DNA from: SAR202 cluster bacterium bin90
GTDB lineage: Bacteria; Chloroflexota; Dehalococcoidia; Lucifugimonadales; JADFKI01
Assembly (NCBI GenBank): GCA_002238855.1
Contig: MPND01000037.1
Location: 1 to 36,476 of the forward strand
Direction of reading: 5' to 3'
DNA: 36,476 bases
A program made the translations under genes and the position numbers. Positions within the stretch are counted from its first letter, which is position 1. The number at the start of each line of letters is the position of its first letter. Below the pieces are notes generated by a model. The model had not been told where the DNA came from, did no database searches, and saw nothing but the letters and a program-made list of their open reading frames with translations. Shown here in pieces: positions 14,634 to 24,000 of this stretch.

Positions 14634-16379
14634 TTATTTCTCAGGTTGTATTTCTTCCGCAGACGGCTCAGATGAGGAACGAATTACTCGTCTCTTACCC
14701 CGCTTTTCCATGGTGAGGGTAAAATCAGCATATGTCATCTGAAATGCGGCCTGGAGCGCAGTCATAGCATCGCGCTCCGGAATATAAGGGTCTTCCTGTC
14801 CTAAAATGACCTCGGCCAACGCCTCTCCCCAGAGTCTTCCTTTACTAAACGTTTCAAACCCTTGATGGAGCTTGATGACATCTTCGAACGCTTTCCCGAA
14901 GGACTTGGGTCTACCAGTGTCGTCCTTCTTTTTGCGCTCAAGTGAGAAGCGTCTTTCAACTTCTTGAGTATTTATGCTTTCATATTCGATATCCAACATA
15001 ATGCATGCAGCTCTAATCAGCTCATCAACTTCAAAGTTGCCACCTTCAAAGTCTTCTTTCCATATTCTCACGCCAATCGTAAACAGATTACCAACGTCGG
15101 GGTCCTTGATGACCTTTCCAATACCGGGGTCGTTGTCGATTGTCAGGTAGGTGAAAACCTCGTCCGACGCAAGCGCCTTGGTGGTCAGATCGATTTCATT
15201 TGCCCTTCTCAGCCTCCTTCGGGCATCAGCCCGTATCTGTTCAATCCGGCCAACCCCTCCCAGATTCATAAGTTTGATCCCAAGTTCCTGCAAATCGTAT
15301 CCTAGGCCCTGCGCAATTTTGGTGAAAAAGGCTTTCTCGGTCGGCCCCTCAATGTACCAAAAGCCTCGATAGGAGCCGTCGAGCCCGAAATCCCGTGTTA
15401 GGCGCTTCAGCCCCATCCTGCTCACAGTATTTCGACCTTCCAGCCCATATCTTTCATTCTGCCACTCTGGAAGCGGCCCTCCTATGTATCCATCCTCACG
15501 GGGCAATTTGACCTGACCGACGTCGTTAAGTAAGAGGCGCAGCATCTCCGCCATTTCGTAGAACTCGTGGGCAAGTCTAGTACCGCCTCTGAGAATGTCC
15601 CGTATAGAGTATGTCGCCCGCCGTAGTAGAAGATACCAGTCTCGGGCATCGTCTGTATCGAATGCGTTTAGAGAGAGTTGCCGGTGCCAAGCCGCAACCT
15701 CAGCGACATTCATACCACTCGCCTCAAAAGCATCATCGGGTGATGTGTGGCGACGCCAAGCAACATAGTTCTTAAAGTGATCGTCATCTACGTATATGGG
15801 ACTATGAATAAACTTTTGCCGAATACCTGGAATGTACCAGGGTTCAATGATGCTCAGAAGATGTAGCAATTTGTAGAAGTCTTCAGATCGCCCTTGAATG
15901 TCTGCAAGCCTTTCCTCTCTTCGGTTCAAAAAGTCGGCTACAGATTTCTTTACCCACACTCTGTCACTTTCGATCCATCCCCGCCAGTGAATGCTGGGAG
16001 AGGCGTTATTCAGAAGTTGACTGAGGTGCCACGATTGGTAAGGATGCCACAGCGGATGATTGTCTTTGTTGATAATCGGTGGCACCAATTGGGCTAAGGA
16101 CTCAACGTCACTGAATGAAACATTCATCCCTCGGTTTCCAAGATTTCTTGCGAACCTCTTTGAATCAAGCAGTTGTATCTGCTGATAAGGGCTTGCTTCA
16201 TAGATTTCTGCGATCCGAGCGACTGAATCGTTAAAATTGGGCAGTATAGTCGATTGCATGTGATGATTCGCCTCGCGTCTCCGAAAACTTTGTCTCATTC
16301 CAAATGGATGGAACAAAATGCGGATTAGTCTACGGATAAGTATTAGGATAAGGTGCCTCCTCAAATACTGGCGCCACAA
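14634..16379 (-). CDS. Stand-alone TOPRIM-domain protein, candidate defence nuclease
   Basis: The frame is 581 codons. The C-terminal third holds a TOPRIM domain: FWYIEGPTEKAFF with E344, a glycine-rich LMNLGGVGRIE, and YLTIDNDPGIG with D415 and D417, then EDFEGGNFEVDELIRAA. OLD-family nucleases have this type of TOPRIM after an ABC ATPase, but here the N-terminal 340 residues show no Walker motifs and I do not recognise them. The true start may be the ATG at 16259 or 16298, because the first 40 residues are an odd Arg/Leu/Ile-rich stretch and no ribosome site precedes 16379. It diverges from the AlbA_2 gene, with a 296-bp AT-rich gap. Likely a metal-dependent nuclease of a defence module (inference). 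Confidence 0.7.
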   Translation of the reverse strand: MWRQYLRRHLILILIRRLIRILFHPFGMRQSFRRREANHHMQSTILPNFNDSVARIAEIYEASPYQQIQLLDSKRFARNLGNRGMNVSFSDVESLAQLVPPIINKDNHPLWHPYQSWHLSQLLNNASPSIHWRGWIESDRVWVKKSVADFLNRREERLADIQGRSEDFYKLLHLLSIIEPWYIPGIRQKFIHSPIYVDDDHFKNYVAWRRHTSPDDAFEASGMNVAEVAAWHRQLSLNAFDTDDARDWYLLLRRATYSIRDILRGGTRLAHEFYEMAEMLRLLLNDVGQVKLPREDGYIGGPLPEWQNERYGLEGRNTVSRMGLKRLTRDFGLDGSYRGFWYIEGPTEKAFFTKIAQGLGYDLQELGIKLMNLGGVGRIEQIRADARRRLRRANEIDLTTKALASDEVFTYLTIDNDPGIGKVIKDPDVGNLFTIGVRIWKEDFEGGNFEVDELIRAACIMLDIEYESINTQEVERRFSLERKKKDDTGRPKSFGKAFEDVIKLHQGFETFSKGRLWGEALAEVILGQEDPYIPERDAMTALQAAFQMTYADFTLTMEKRGKRRVIRSSSEPSAEEIQPEK

Positions 16380-16630
16380 TTCGAGGACACAGAATTATTT
16401 CGGTACGCCACACTTCTCGCACGTTGGATATAGTGGACACGGGCAGACGGACTTGCTCATGACGGCAGTCAAATAGGAGTATCAAAAGTTATGTACTATG
16501 TAGTATATCGCGTTAGTGAGAAGTGCTGCTAATTGACTCGGTTGAAAGTGCCGTTTAGTGATGCGAGAGTATGGCTTCAGGCATCCGCATATGAACTGCA
16601 GGCGAAAGTAAAACGTGCTAGTCTATTATT

Positions 16631-16658
16631 ATATGACAACAAATATATGACAACAAAT
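16631..16658. repeat. Perfect tandem 14-bp repeat upstream of the AlbA_2 gene
   Basis: ATATGACAACAAAT occurs twice in direct contact (16631-16644 and 16645-16658), ending 17 bp before the GTG start of the AlbA_2 gene. The position suggests an operator or a promoter-proximal control site for the divergent genes. Confidence 0.6.
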
Positions 16659-16675
16659 CTGGCAGCGGTGCGAGT

Positions 16676-17284
16676 GTGATCGAAGAAGACTTTATCGAAA
16701 TAATGGGACTCGACCATGAAGTGAACGGAGTTGAATTCAAGAGCCCGGGACCGATGACCAATCGACAATTGGTTATGCGGGTCATTAAGGCGATTTTGGG
16801 CATGAGCAACAGGCGTGATGGTGGGACGATCATCATTGGAGTAGAAGACAATCAAGGCGTACTCAATCCTATTGGTTTGCCTCCCTCGGACCTCAATGAA
16901 TGGACTCATGATGCGCTATCTGATCGAGTTGCCAACTACGCCGACCCCAACGCCACATTTACATTGGAAAAACGCGAGTACGAAGGCAATTCATACGTGG
17001 TATTGGCGGTGGAGGAGTTTTCTGATGTTCCCGTGCTCTGCAAGAGGGATTACGACGACCTGTTGAGGGCGGGAGCGTGCTATGTCCGGCCTCGCAGAAA
17101 ACCCGAGACCACGGAGATTCCGACACAGGCCGACATGCGAGACTTGCTCGACCTTGCCACTGAAAAGGGAGTGACTCGATTCCTAGAGCGTGCTAAAGGA
17201 GTGGGATTGTTCATATCACCCACGATTGAGACATCAACAAGTGACCAAGATCGTTTCGATGAACAATTAGGAGACCTAAGATGA
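16676..17284 (+). CDS. AlbA_2 / Schlafen-like domain protein
   Basis: A 202-residue protein with an AlbA_2 (Schlafen AAA_4) domain: LDHEVNGVEFKSPGP with the conserved Glu-x-Lys, MSNRRDGGTIIIGVEDNQG with its glycine loop, and LAVEEFSDVPVL then RAGACYVRPRRK. In this fold the Glu/Lys residues bind nucleic acid and in Schlafen-type enzymes cut RNA; many bacterial copies are regulators or defence genes. Start is a GTG (alternative ATG at 16703). No HTH tail follows, so the protein is essentially the single domain. The stop overlaps the next gene by four bases (ATGA), so translation is coupled and the products probably act together. Confidence 0.8.
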   Translation: MIEEDFIEIMGLDHEVNGVEFKSPGPMTNRQLVMRVIKAILGMSNRRDGGTIIIGVEDNQGVLNPIGLPPSDLNEWTHDALSDRVANYADPNATFTLEKREYEGNSYVVLAVEEFSDVPVLCKRDYDDLLRAGACYVRPRRKPETTEIPTQADMRDLLDLATEKGVTRFLERAKGVGLFISPTIETSTSDQDRFDEQLGDLR

Positions 17285-18009
17285 GCAAACTCCTGGGAAC
17301 AATTCGCGAGCGTGCCTATTGGAAAGTTGTGATAAGACCCTCCACCTTCGTAGAAAAGAGAGTGCTGGACAAGGGCACTCTCACCCATATTATAAGGAAG
17401 AACGCAGTTTCCTATAAAGGCTGGAATTTCCCCCACATCGAGGGGGCCGGTGCAGTTGATCGGGGGCCAGACTGGATTGGCCAGGAAATAGACTGGAAAC
17501 CAATTCTTGAACTATGGAGATTTTACCAAAGCGGGCAGTTTGTTCATTACTTCGGTATGGTGGAGGCTTGGGATGAGAATTCTGCCGGGCAATGGCTGCG
17601 GCCCCGCGTCGGGCTTGATGTAAAAAATGCAGTGTCCCAATTTACTGAGATATTTGAGCTTGCCGCCCGACTATCCTTCACGGACGCCGGCGACGCTGGC
17701 ATGCGACTTGAGATAAATGCGGGCAATATCGAGAATTGCGTGCTTTTTACCTTGCCGCAACGGAATGGTACGCCTGCTTGGATTCCTCAGGCCGTAGAGC
17801 CGTCAGTGACCGTTGTCAGGGAGTTGTCAAGCGCAGAACTGGTTACCGACAAGAGGGAACTAGCCCTAGAATCGGCTAGTGAGTTCTTCAAAAGTTTTAA
17901 GTGGAAGCCTCACATTGAATTGCTGCGTGACATGCAGTCTGCGATTCTAAGTTCAGGGCAATCTCAATCAGTAGGCAGTTGCTCCTTTGAGAAACGACTG
18001 ATTCAGTAA
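17281..18009 (+). CDS. 242-aa partner of the AlbA_2 protein, unknown family
   Basis: Begins MSKLLGTIRERAYWKVVI and continues with FPHIEGAGAVDRGPDWIGQE and KPILELWRFYQSGQFVHYFG. A mixed alpha/beta composition, no membrane segment or signal peptide. I do not recognise the family. Its ATG overlaps the AlbA_2 stop (ATGA), a two-gene unit. Composition is AT-rich like the rest of the island. A longer protein-like reading follows in another frame after 18009, but a stop separates them. Likely a second component of a defence or toxin-antitoxin-like pair. Confidence 0.65.
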   Translation: MSKLLGTIRERAYWKVVIRPSTFVEKRVLDKGTLTHIIRKNAVSYKGWNFPHIEGAGAVDRGPDWIGQEIDWKPILELWRFYQSGQFVHYFGMVEAWDENSAGQWLRPRVGLDVKNAVSQFTEIFELAARLSFTDAGDAGMRLEINAGNIENCVLFTLPQRNGTPAWIPQAVEPSVTVVRELSSAELVTDKRELALESASEFFKSFKWKPHIELLRDMQSAILSSGQSQSVGSCSFEKRLIQ

Positions 18010-18299
18010 ATGAAGAAAACCGCTTCACGGTACCATTGCCAAGCTTCCCATCGCGTCGAGAAATAGCTCTGGGTAGATTGGCGTCGTCTATATCGACGGA
18101 TGCCCTAGCCACCGACTCAGAAATTGAAGGGGATGCTGTTCATCAGCAGGTGGCGTGCGTAGTTGTGGCGCAGTGTTTAGGTGCGCATCCTCTGGCACCT
18201 GGGCACACACTTCGGTACGTCTTACAGGAAATTATGCAGGGTTCTCCTCCCGTGTCGACCACGAACAAACTGATCCGAGACAGGCTTATTTTTTGTCGT
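18010..18299 (+). other. Gene-free gap with a protein-like frame remnant
   Basis: After the 242-aa gene, a different frame reads protein-like for about 40 codons (SVNEENRFTVPLPSFPSRRE and onward, including ALGRLASSISTDALA) with no good start. It could be the frameshifted end of the preceding gene or chance. Otherwise I see no gene before the integrase promoter. Confidence 0.25.
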
Positions 18300-18337
18300 C
18301 CTAAATGCGGTATAATTTCGCTTATACGGCATTTAGG
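18300..18337 (+). promoter_or_regulatory. 38-bp palindrome containing TATAAT before the integrase
   Basis: Left arm CCTAAATGCGGTATAA (18300-18315), loop TTTCGC, right arm TTATACGGCATTTAGG (18322-18337): 16-bp arms with one mismatch. A perfect TATAAT (18311-18316) overlaps the left arm, and the integrase ATG is only 11 bp beyond the right arm. The site is either an operator over the integrase promoter or the recombination site used by the enzyme. Confidence 0.75.
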
Positions 18338-18348
18338 AAGTTGCCAAA

Positions 18349-19307
18349 ATGACCCTCTGGACACAGCAACCGACATCAGAAAATGTGCCGGCCGTCCTCA
18401 CCGACGAACAACGCCGGCGAGTGGCCGACGCCCTCGAGAGCGCCCAGTCAGAGAACACCCGCAGGAACTACGCGAGCCAGTTCGGGAAATTCAGGACCTG
18501 GTGCGAGCAGGAGGACTACTCTCCGCTTCCGGCACAACCCGAGGTCCTGGCCGCGTATGCCGCGGAACTTCCGATGATGGCAAGAGCATGTCCACGATCC
18601 GGCTTGCCGTGGCGGCAATCGTCGATACCCACAGGCGCGTGGGCCTGGAGTCACCACAGACTGCCGGCGTCACGGAAACGCTTCGAGGACTGTCGCGGCA
18701 GCTGGGTGTCAGTCAGAAGCAGGCGAGGCCGCTGGATGCAGATGCCCTTGCCGCGATCAGGGCGACCGCGCTCAATCCAAGGAGTTCCCGGGGTGGTTCG
18801 CTTGAGACGGTGGAGACTGCACTTCGGCGTGGCCGGTTGGACATCGCCCTTGCGTCCGTTATGTCCGATGCGGGCCTGCGCATCTCCGAGGCCGCAGCTC
18901 TCAGGTGGCTCGACGTGCTCGATGCCGAGGGCGGGGCCGGACTGATATACATCGAGCGTTCCAAGACGGACCAGGCAGGCGAGGGCGCATACGTCGTGGT
19001 CACTCCCGAGACGCTGACAGCGCTGAAGCAGCTGCGGGAGGATGCTGGAGACTGCTCTGATGATGACCCCGTTTTCGGGCTGTCGATGTCGCAGATATGC
19101 CGGCGCTTGGACAGTATGGCGAGAGCCGCGGGACTGGGCGAAGGATATTCAGGTCACTCGGGCCGAGTGGGCCTTGCGATCAGGATGACGCGCAGGGGAG
19201 CCCCGCTGCAGGCGGTGCAGACGCATGGGCGCTGGAAGTCTCCTTCAATGCCGGCAAGATACACCAGGAGCGAGAAGGCTCTTGAGGCCCTTGAGTGGCT
19301 CGTCTGA
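18349..19307 (+). pseudogene. Tyrosine recombinase/integrase with a -1 frame break
   Basis: The N-terminal core-binding domain (VADALESAQSENTRRNYASQ, FRTWCEQEDY, LAAYAAEL) is read in one frame up to about 18570. From there a frame one base back continues SDDGKSMSTIRLAVAAIVD and the catalytic domain: AGLRISEAAALRW (Arg I), RSKTDQ (Lys), YSGHSGRVG (HxxR), THGRWKS (His/Trp) and PARYTRSEKA (Tyr). All catalytic residues are present, so one base appears to be missing, or the ribosome shifts by -1 in GAACTTCCG. It stands behind the palindrome and is more GC-rich than its neighbours, suggesting a cassette that inserted into the island. Full length would be about 318 residues, normal for the family. 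Confidence 0.85.
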
Positions 19308-19387
19308 GGAAACTGAACATGCAGCAAGGGCCAACTGAGATTGCCGGATCGCTCAGGTAGCGCTCTTTACGATATGTGAGATCGTCT

Positions 19388-20083
19388 TTATTCATATATA
19401 GCGTCAAACAAGGAAAAAAGCACAAGCGCCAGGCTAGACTCACTTACCGCACCGATCTTGTCAATATGCCTGGCCCCCAGGTCAACAGAGCGAACATTGT
19501 GAATGAGAGCTGATGCCGACGTCTCAGAATCTGCGATTTCGATGGGAATCCTGATTGGTGAACCCTCTCTCTGTTCGTATCGTACTTCAACCGCGATGGC
19601 GATATTGTTACCATCGTTGTAGTCCAGAATCAGCATGGGAGTGTTCCAGGCGGTGTGGTTATCGTGCTCATCAAAAACTTCGACGTCCCATATCGTTCCC
19701 GGCTCGATCAGTCTAGAAGTTTGCACTTCCTGAGCAGAAGACGGCCCTTTTCGTGTAATCGCCAAGCGCGTAGCAAGGAGTTGCAGAGCCATTTCCAACT
19801 CCAAGGATGACGCCTCCCCAATCTTGTCGCCCAATTGCCCTTCTCTGACAGACTTGATCTGACGCACCGATGCCCAGGAATTGACGTCAGCAATGAGGAC
19901 GTAGTTCGAGAGATGCTGGTCCGCCGGCCCGGCGCTGGACATTGGAAGAACAATTGCGGTAGACGAGATACTATTCAGTCTTGAGTTGCTGATGACTAGA
20001 GCGGGGTGAGAGTCTGAAAGTTCCCTGCCAACGTTTGGTCCAAAGTCACACCAGTAAACGGATCCCCTTACAACTGCCGGCAT
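19388..20083 (-). CDS. Protein with two MazF/PemK-like domains
   Basis: A 231-residue protein. Residues 1-110 form a standard MazF/PemK domain: VVRGSVYWCDFGPNVGREL, SHPALVISNSRLN, a conserved IVLPMSSA segment and SVRQIKSVREGQLGDKIG. Residues about 125-231 repeat the same fold more loosely: IEPGTIWDVEVFDEHDN, NTPMLILDYND, ALIHNVRSVDLGARHIDKIG. The second half lacks the HPA-V-I-S motif of the first, so it may have lost ribonuclease activity and act as an internal dimer partner. MazF toxins cut mRNA at short motifs. It is the second gene of an operon with a 195-aa protein, 14 bp apart. Confidence 0.8.
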   Translation of the reverse strand: MPAVVRGSVYWCDFGPNVGRELSDSHPALVISNSRLNSISSTAIVLPMSSAGPADQHLSNYVLIADVNSWASVRQIKSVREGQLGDKIGEASSLELEMALQLLATRLAITRKGPSSAQEVQTSRLIEPGTIWDVEVFDEHDNHTAWNTPMLILDYNDGNNIAIAVEVRYEQREGSPIRIPIEIADSETSASALIHNVRSVDLGARHIDKIGAVSESSLALVLFSLFDAIYE

Positions 20084-20097
20084 CAGCCTTTAAGTTC

Positions 20098-20685
20098 CTA
20101 CCGTGCTTTGATGAAGCGAATGTCTGCAATGGTATCTTCAGACGTCTGGTTGATTTCTGCAAAATTCGTCGGTCCGTTCGCCCGGTTAACCTGCAAGAAA
20201 TAGGCAGCACATGCAACATCATATGCTTCGCAGACTGCGTAGGATAGTGCGAGGTCCAGGTCGGGATTTACACATTCGCTCAAGAGGTCAACCAGCCTCT
20301 GGACCTCTGTTGGAGTCAGCCAGTTGAGTAGCGTGCGCAGTGGGCTCGAAGTGTCGCCGCCGGATTGCTGTGCTGAGTCTCTCATTCGAATTCGGGCTTC
20401 ACCATCGAACCATGCATAAATTGCCCTAGCGAGCTCATTGAGGCGTTCTTCAGTGTATGTGGGATTCTGCTGTTGCAAATAGTTAAGCCTGTCATCCGGG
20501 TCAGTGAAGAGAAGCTGTTCCACGTGGGGCGTCATCGTCCTCCCGGCGAACATTTGCTCATCACTCCCTTGCATCTCAATTCCCACCTCCATGATTCCCT
20601 GTGATTGTGACAAGGACCAATGGGCATCGGAAAATGGACTCAAGAGTGCGCTGATCGATTCTGGTTGTAAGGTCTGCAAACTCAT
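20098..20685 (-). CDS. 195-aa partner of the two-domain MazF protein
   Basis: Start chosen at the ATG at 20685 because AAGGAA lies just upstream, not at the in-frame ATG 66 bp further 5'. The protein is mostly helical and acidic: MSLQTLQPESISALLSPFSD, EERLNELARAIYAWFDGEAR, LTPTEVQRLVDLLSECVNPD. No HTH or AbrB motif, and larger than known MazE antitoxins. I do not recognise the family. Being first in the operon, it is where an antitoxin is expected; it may neutralise the toxin or serve another role in the island. Confidence 0.65.
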   Translation of the reverse strand: MSLQTLQPESISALLSPFSDAHWSLSQSQGIMEVGIEMQGSDEQMFAGRTMTPHVEQLLFTDPDDRLNYLQQQNPTYTEERLNELARAIYAWFDGEARIRMRDSAQQSGGDTSSPLRTLLNWLTPTEVQRLVDLLSECVNPDLDLALSYAVCEAYDVACAAYFLQVNRANGPTNFAEINQTSEDTIADIRFIKAR

Positions 20686-21000
20686 TAGTTTTCCTTGGAA
20701 AGTACGATAGCTACTCCGAGTACTGGCATTGTAGCATAAGGGAACCTCCACATTGAATCGCTCTTAGGCTAGATGATTTCAGGAAGGTGAAAACGGAAAG
20801 TCAACATTTAGCCAATCCAGGTACCAGGCTAACCGGATTGAAATCATCGATTGGGCTGATAATGTGTTATATCAGTTAGCCTTCTTTGCTTAAGGAAGGA
20901 GTTCCTTTAGGCCAACTCGAATATATGGTCGCAATTGACAAACCACGAGGTTTCCATGCCAATCGGCAGTTGGACCACGGCCTATCATCGAAACCCCCGA
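20686..21000. other. Intergenic region with nested inverted repeats
   Basis: No gene seen. GATGATTTCA (20772-20781) is complementary to TGAAATCATC (20839-20848), and inside this pair TTAGCC and GGCTAA face each other about 15 bp apart, giving a nested structure. It sits upstream of the 195-aa gene (minus strand), where TTGACT followed 17 bp later by TGAAAT is a possible promoter overlapping the repeats. Confidence 0.4.
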
Positions 21001-24000
21001 TTACGCCTCTCGAATAAGCTGTCTTTGAAATGCAGACCTTATTATTCGTTTACCCTCGTCCCTTATTTCGCGGCTGACTAATGACGCTTTGAACATCGGC
21101 CCGAGGTTGTTTATAAGCGACATATAGGCTTCCTGAGTTGCGACTACCACCCATCCTTCACTGGCCTCCTCAAGTCCACTGCCGAAGCTATGAAGTTTGG
21201 GTAAGCCATTGGCCCACCAAATGCTTTCCACCATCGTGCGCCCATCGGGATTGACCCATCTGAAACGACCGTCGGATGCCAGTGACCAGCTCATCTCCTC
21301 AGCTATCCTCGGATTCAAAGCAAGCCAATCAACACCTGGAGAATCAATGCTACGTGGTTCGTTGAGAATTACCAAGGGTGTCCCCGATGGGGCCAGTTGC
21401 TCTGCGTGATATGAAGAAACTGTGGACATCCAAGTAGATTCGAAAAATTCTTCAACGGAGGGGCCCGAAAATAAATCGGCTACGTTAACCAATTCTAACT
21501 GACTGTGGCGCGTTTCCGTTGGGAACTCCCGTTCACTTTGCTTTGTCAGAATCGTCTTTTCCGCGATCACCACTCGGTTTCCACTGGGCCTCCAAAGGGT
21601 CCGTTCAAGGGAAGCATGCACATTTGCGACCCACCTCTTCCTGTTCGTATCGAACGAGAATTTGTCCAATGAAGGAATTTCTCGCGGTTTCTGCGAAGGT
21701 TCTGCCATGGTCAGTTCGGGGTCGTAGGACCGAGAAATCGATTCAAGCGTATATAAATCTCTCGGACGGATTCTGCCGGCATCCTCCAATTCCGCTACGG
21801 TGTGTGAAAATGCTCGTCTTAAGGCTCTTGATCTCGGCCTTACAATATTCATTCTTAGTCCAACTGAATCAAGCGTCTCGCGTAGTCGGCGCTCGGTGGC
21901 AGGCGACAAGGCACATTCCCCGGATTCGAGCTCGTGCGATAAAGATACGATGCGTCTGTGGATGTGTTCTGCGGGAATGTCTGTGGTCTCGCTGATGAAG
22001 GAAATCTCTGGGCCAAATATGCGTTCTACAACTATCGAAATGTCGTTAGATTGGGCTGGTGGACGGTCAAAGGAGGCAGAAAACATCTGGCTAGGGACGT
22101 TAAGAGATTGGCGAGGGATAGTTAGACTGTGCGCCCAAGGTAATTGCTTAGGATCCTTCGATTTGGTCGGAACATCCCACCCCTGAGCTTCAATTATCGC
22201 CCGGGCTGCCAGTCGCACATCCCAATTGTTTGACGAGTGCAGGGCCTTGATTTGTGGTTGGAATTGAGACACTGCAGACGGGTCGGCAAAGCTAACGGCG
22301 TGGAAGAGTGCGAGTATTCGCTCTTCATAACTTTCTGACGTATCCATGTAGCTTTTCAAGATGTCTTCTAATTCTGGGGAGCTAACCATTATGAGTCTCG
22401 CAACTGCCCTCTGCGCCCCATGGCGAAGGGCCGAGATGGAATGGTCCATACAGGCCATTAAGAATATCAGAACCGCTCTTTCGGGCGTGCCCTTGCCCGG
22501 TCGCATTGTCATTTCTGGATAACTAGTTGGGCCGCCTTTCGGCAGGAGGAAGGTAAGGTGTTGCTCAACTTCTGTCCATACCGCAGAAACGTCTAGTGGT
22601 GACGCCACCTGATGCAATAAATCATCTAGTCCGGCAACTACCGCCGAGAATAAGGCACTGTCATTTTCTAAGTCTTTAGCTAGCGTCTGGTATGTAAGAG
22701 CTAATGTCTTGGCTCTGTCAATTTGGCTTAGAGTCGTGATGGCTTCATACTTTACGTTACCGTCATACCAGGGATTCCAGCCCAATACCGACGACCTGTC
22801 GAGCGCCTCGACTCCGTAATGCCAGGCGTACTTGTGCTCTCCGATTTGGTTTAATCGCTTACTGATGACTGTCAAGACTTCGCTAGCGTGATTGCGACGG
22901 TTCTTAAAGAGTTCAGCAACTTCGCATAAGTTCTTTTCTTCTTCGATCTCCACAACTAGTCGCTCGACGATGGAAGACCAATCGAAATAGGACCTGCCCT
23001 CCTTCCTTATCAATCGGCGAAGATCGGCGATTGACGACACTTGGTAATACATCCGTTCAAGACTGATTTCGTTTGCCATTCCTTTAAGGCGCAGGGAGTT
23101 GTTGAGTGGTTTGTCTTCTTCCTCGTACTTGACATCTTCAACGTCAATTCCCAACTCGTGAGCGAATGTCCCTAATTTCTCAATTCCACATATCAACCCT
23201 CTAAGCCATGAATGGCTAGCCGGAGGCCTCGACAGGGTACGAATCTTTGAACCCAGAAACTCTGCAGTTTCGAGAGACTCCTGTAGGCCCTCTTCATCGG
23301 CGACTCTGACGAGAATTGACTCTACGAGCTCGGAATCGCCGTTAGTATCGAAGGGAAGTACAAGTTCAACAAAAACCTGCATAATGGTCTTGATCGGACA
23401 ACGATTACTCTTCAACGCCTCTTCAAGCAAAGTGCGTACACCACCCTGGTATCCAATCAGGCCCTTTTCCAAGAGCCAAAGCAATTGTTCCGAAGCTGCA
23501 ACGGGGCTAGCGCGAAATGTTACGGTTAGCAGTTCCTCTGCCGCTAATCTAGCGGCTCGACCCTCGGTACTTACGTTAAGGACTTCTATGGCGTGCGCAA
23601 ACTTCCTAATGCGTCCAGGAGCCTCGTTTGGCTCAAGTTCATTGACTCTGCCGAGCCACCTTATCCACTGGTTGAGCTGATAATCCTTGCGATAACCTAT
23701 ACCGAATCCCTGCTGAACGGCCAGGCTTAAGAAGTGGTCAGCGCGGCTTTTGTTCTGTAGTTCAAGCCATGCTTCGGCTTGACGCAAATACTGTTTCACC
23801 CGCTCATCGACATCGGCAACTTCTGATGCTTCAACTACTATCTTGTCTAGTCTGTCAAGTTCCGCAATTGTCCATGTCCTTAAGAATTCAGTCCGAATAA
23901 AGGAGAGAATCACACTACGTCGCTCAGCAATTGGCCAGGCGCCCTTGGTCCGTAAGTCGGTCCATTCTTGTTCGAAAGCCTTAGCTAGTCCAAGTAGGGC

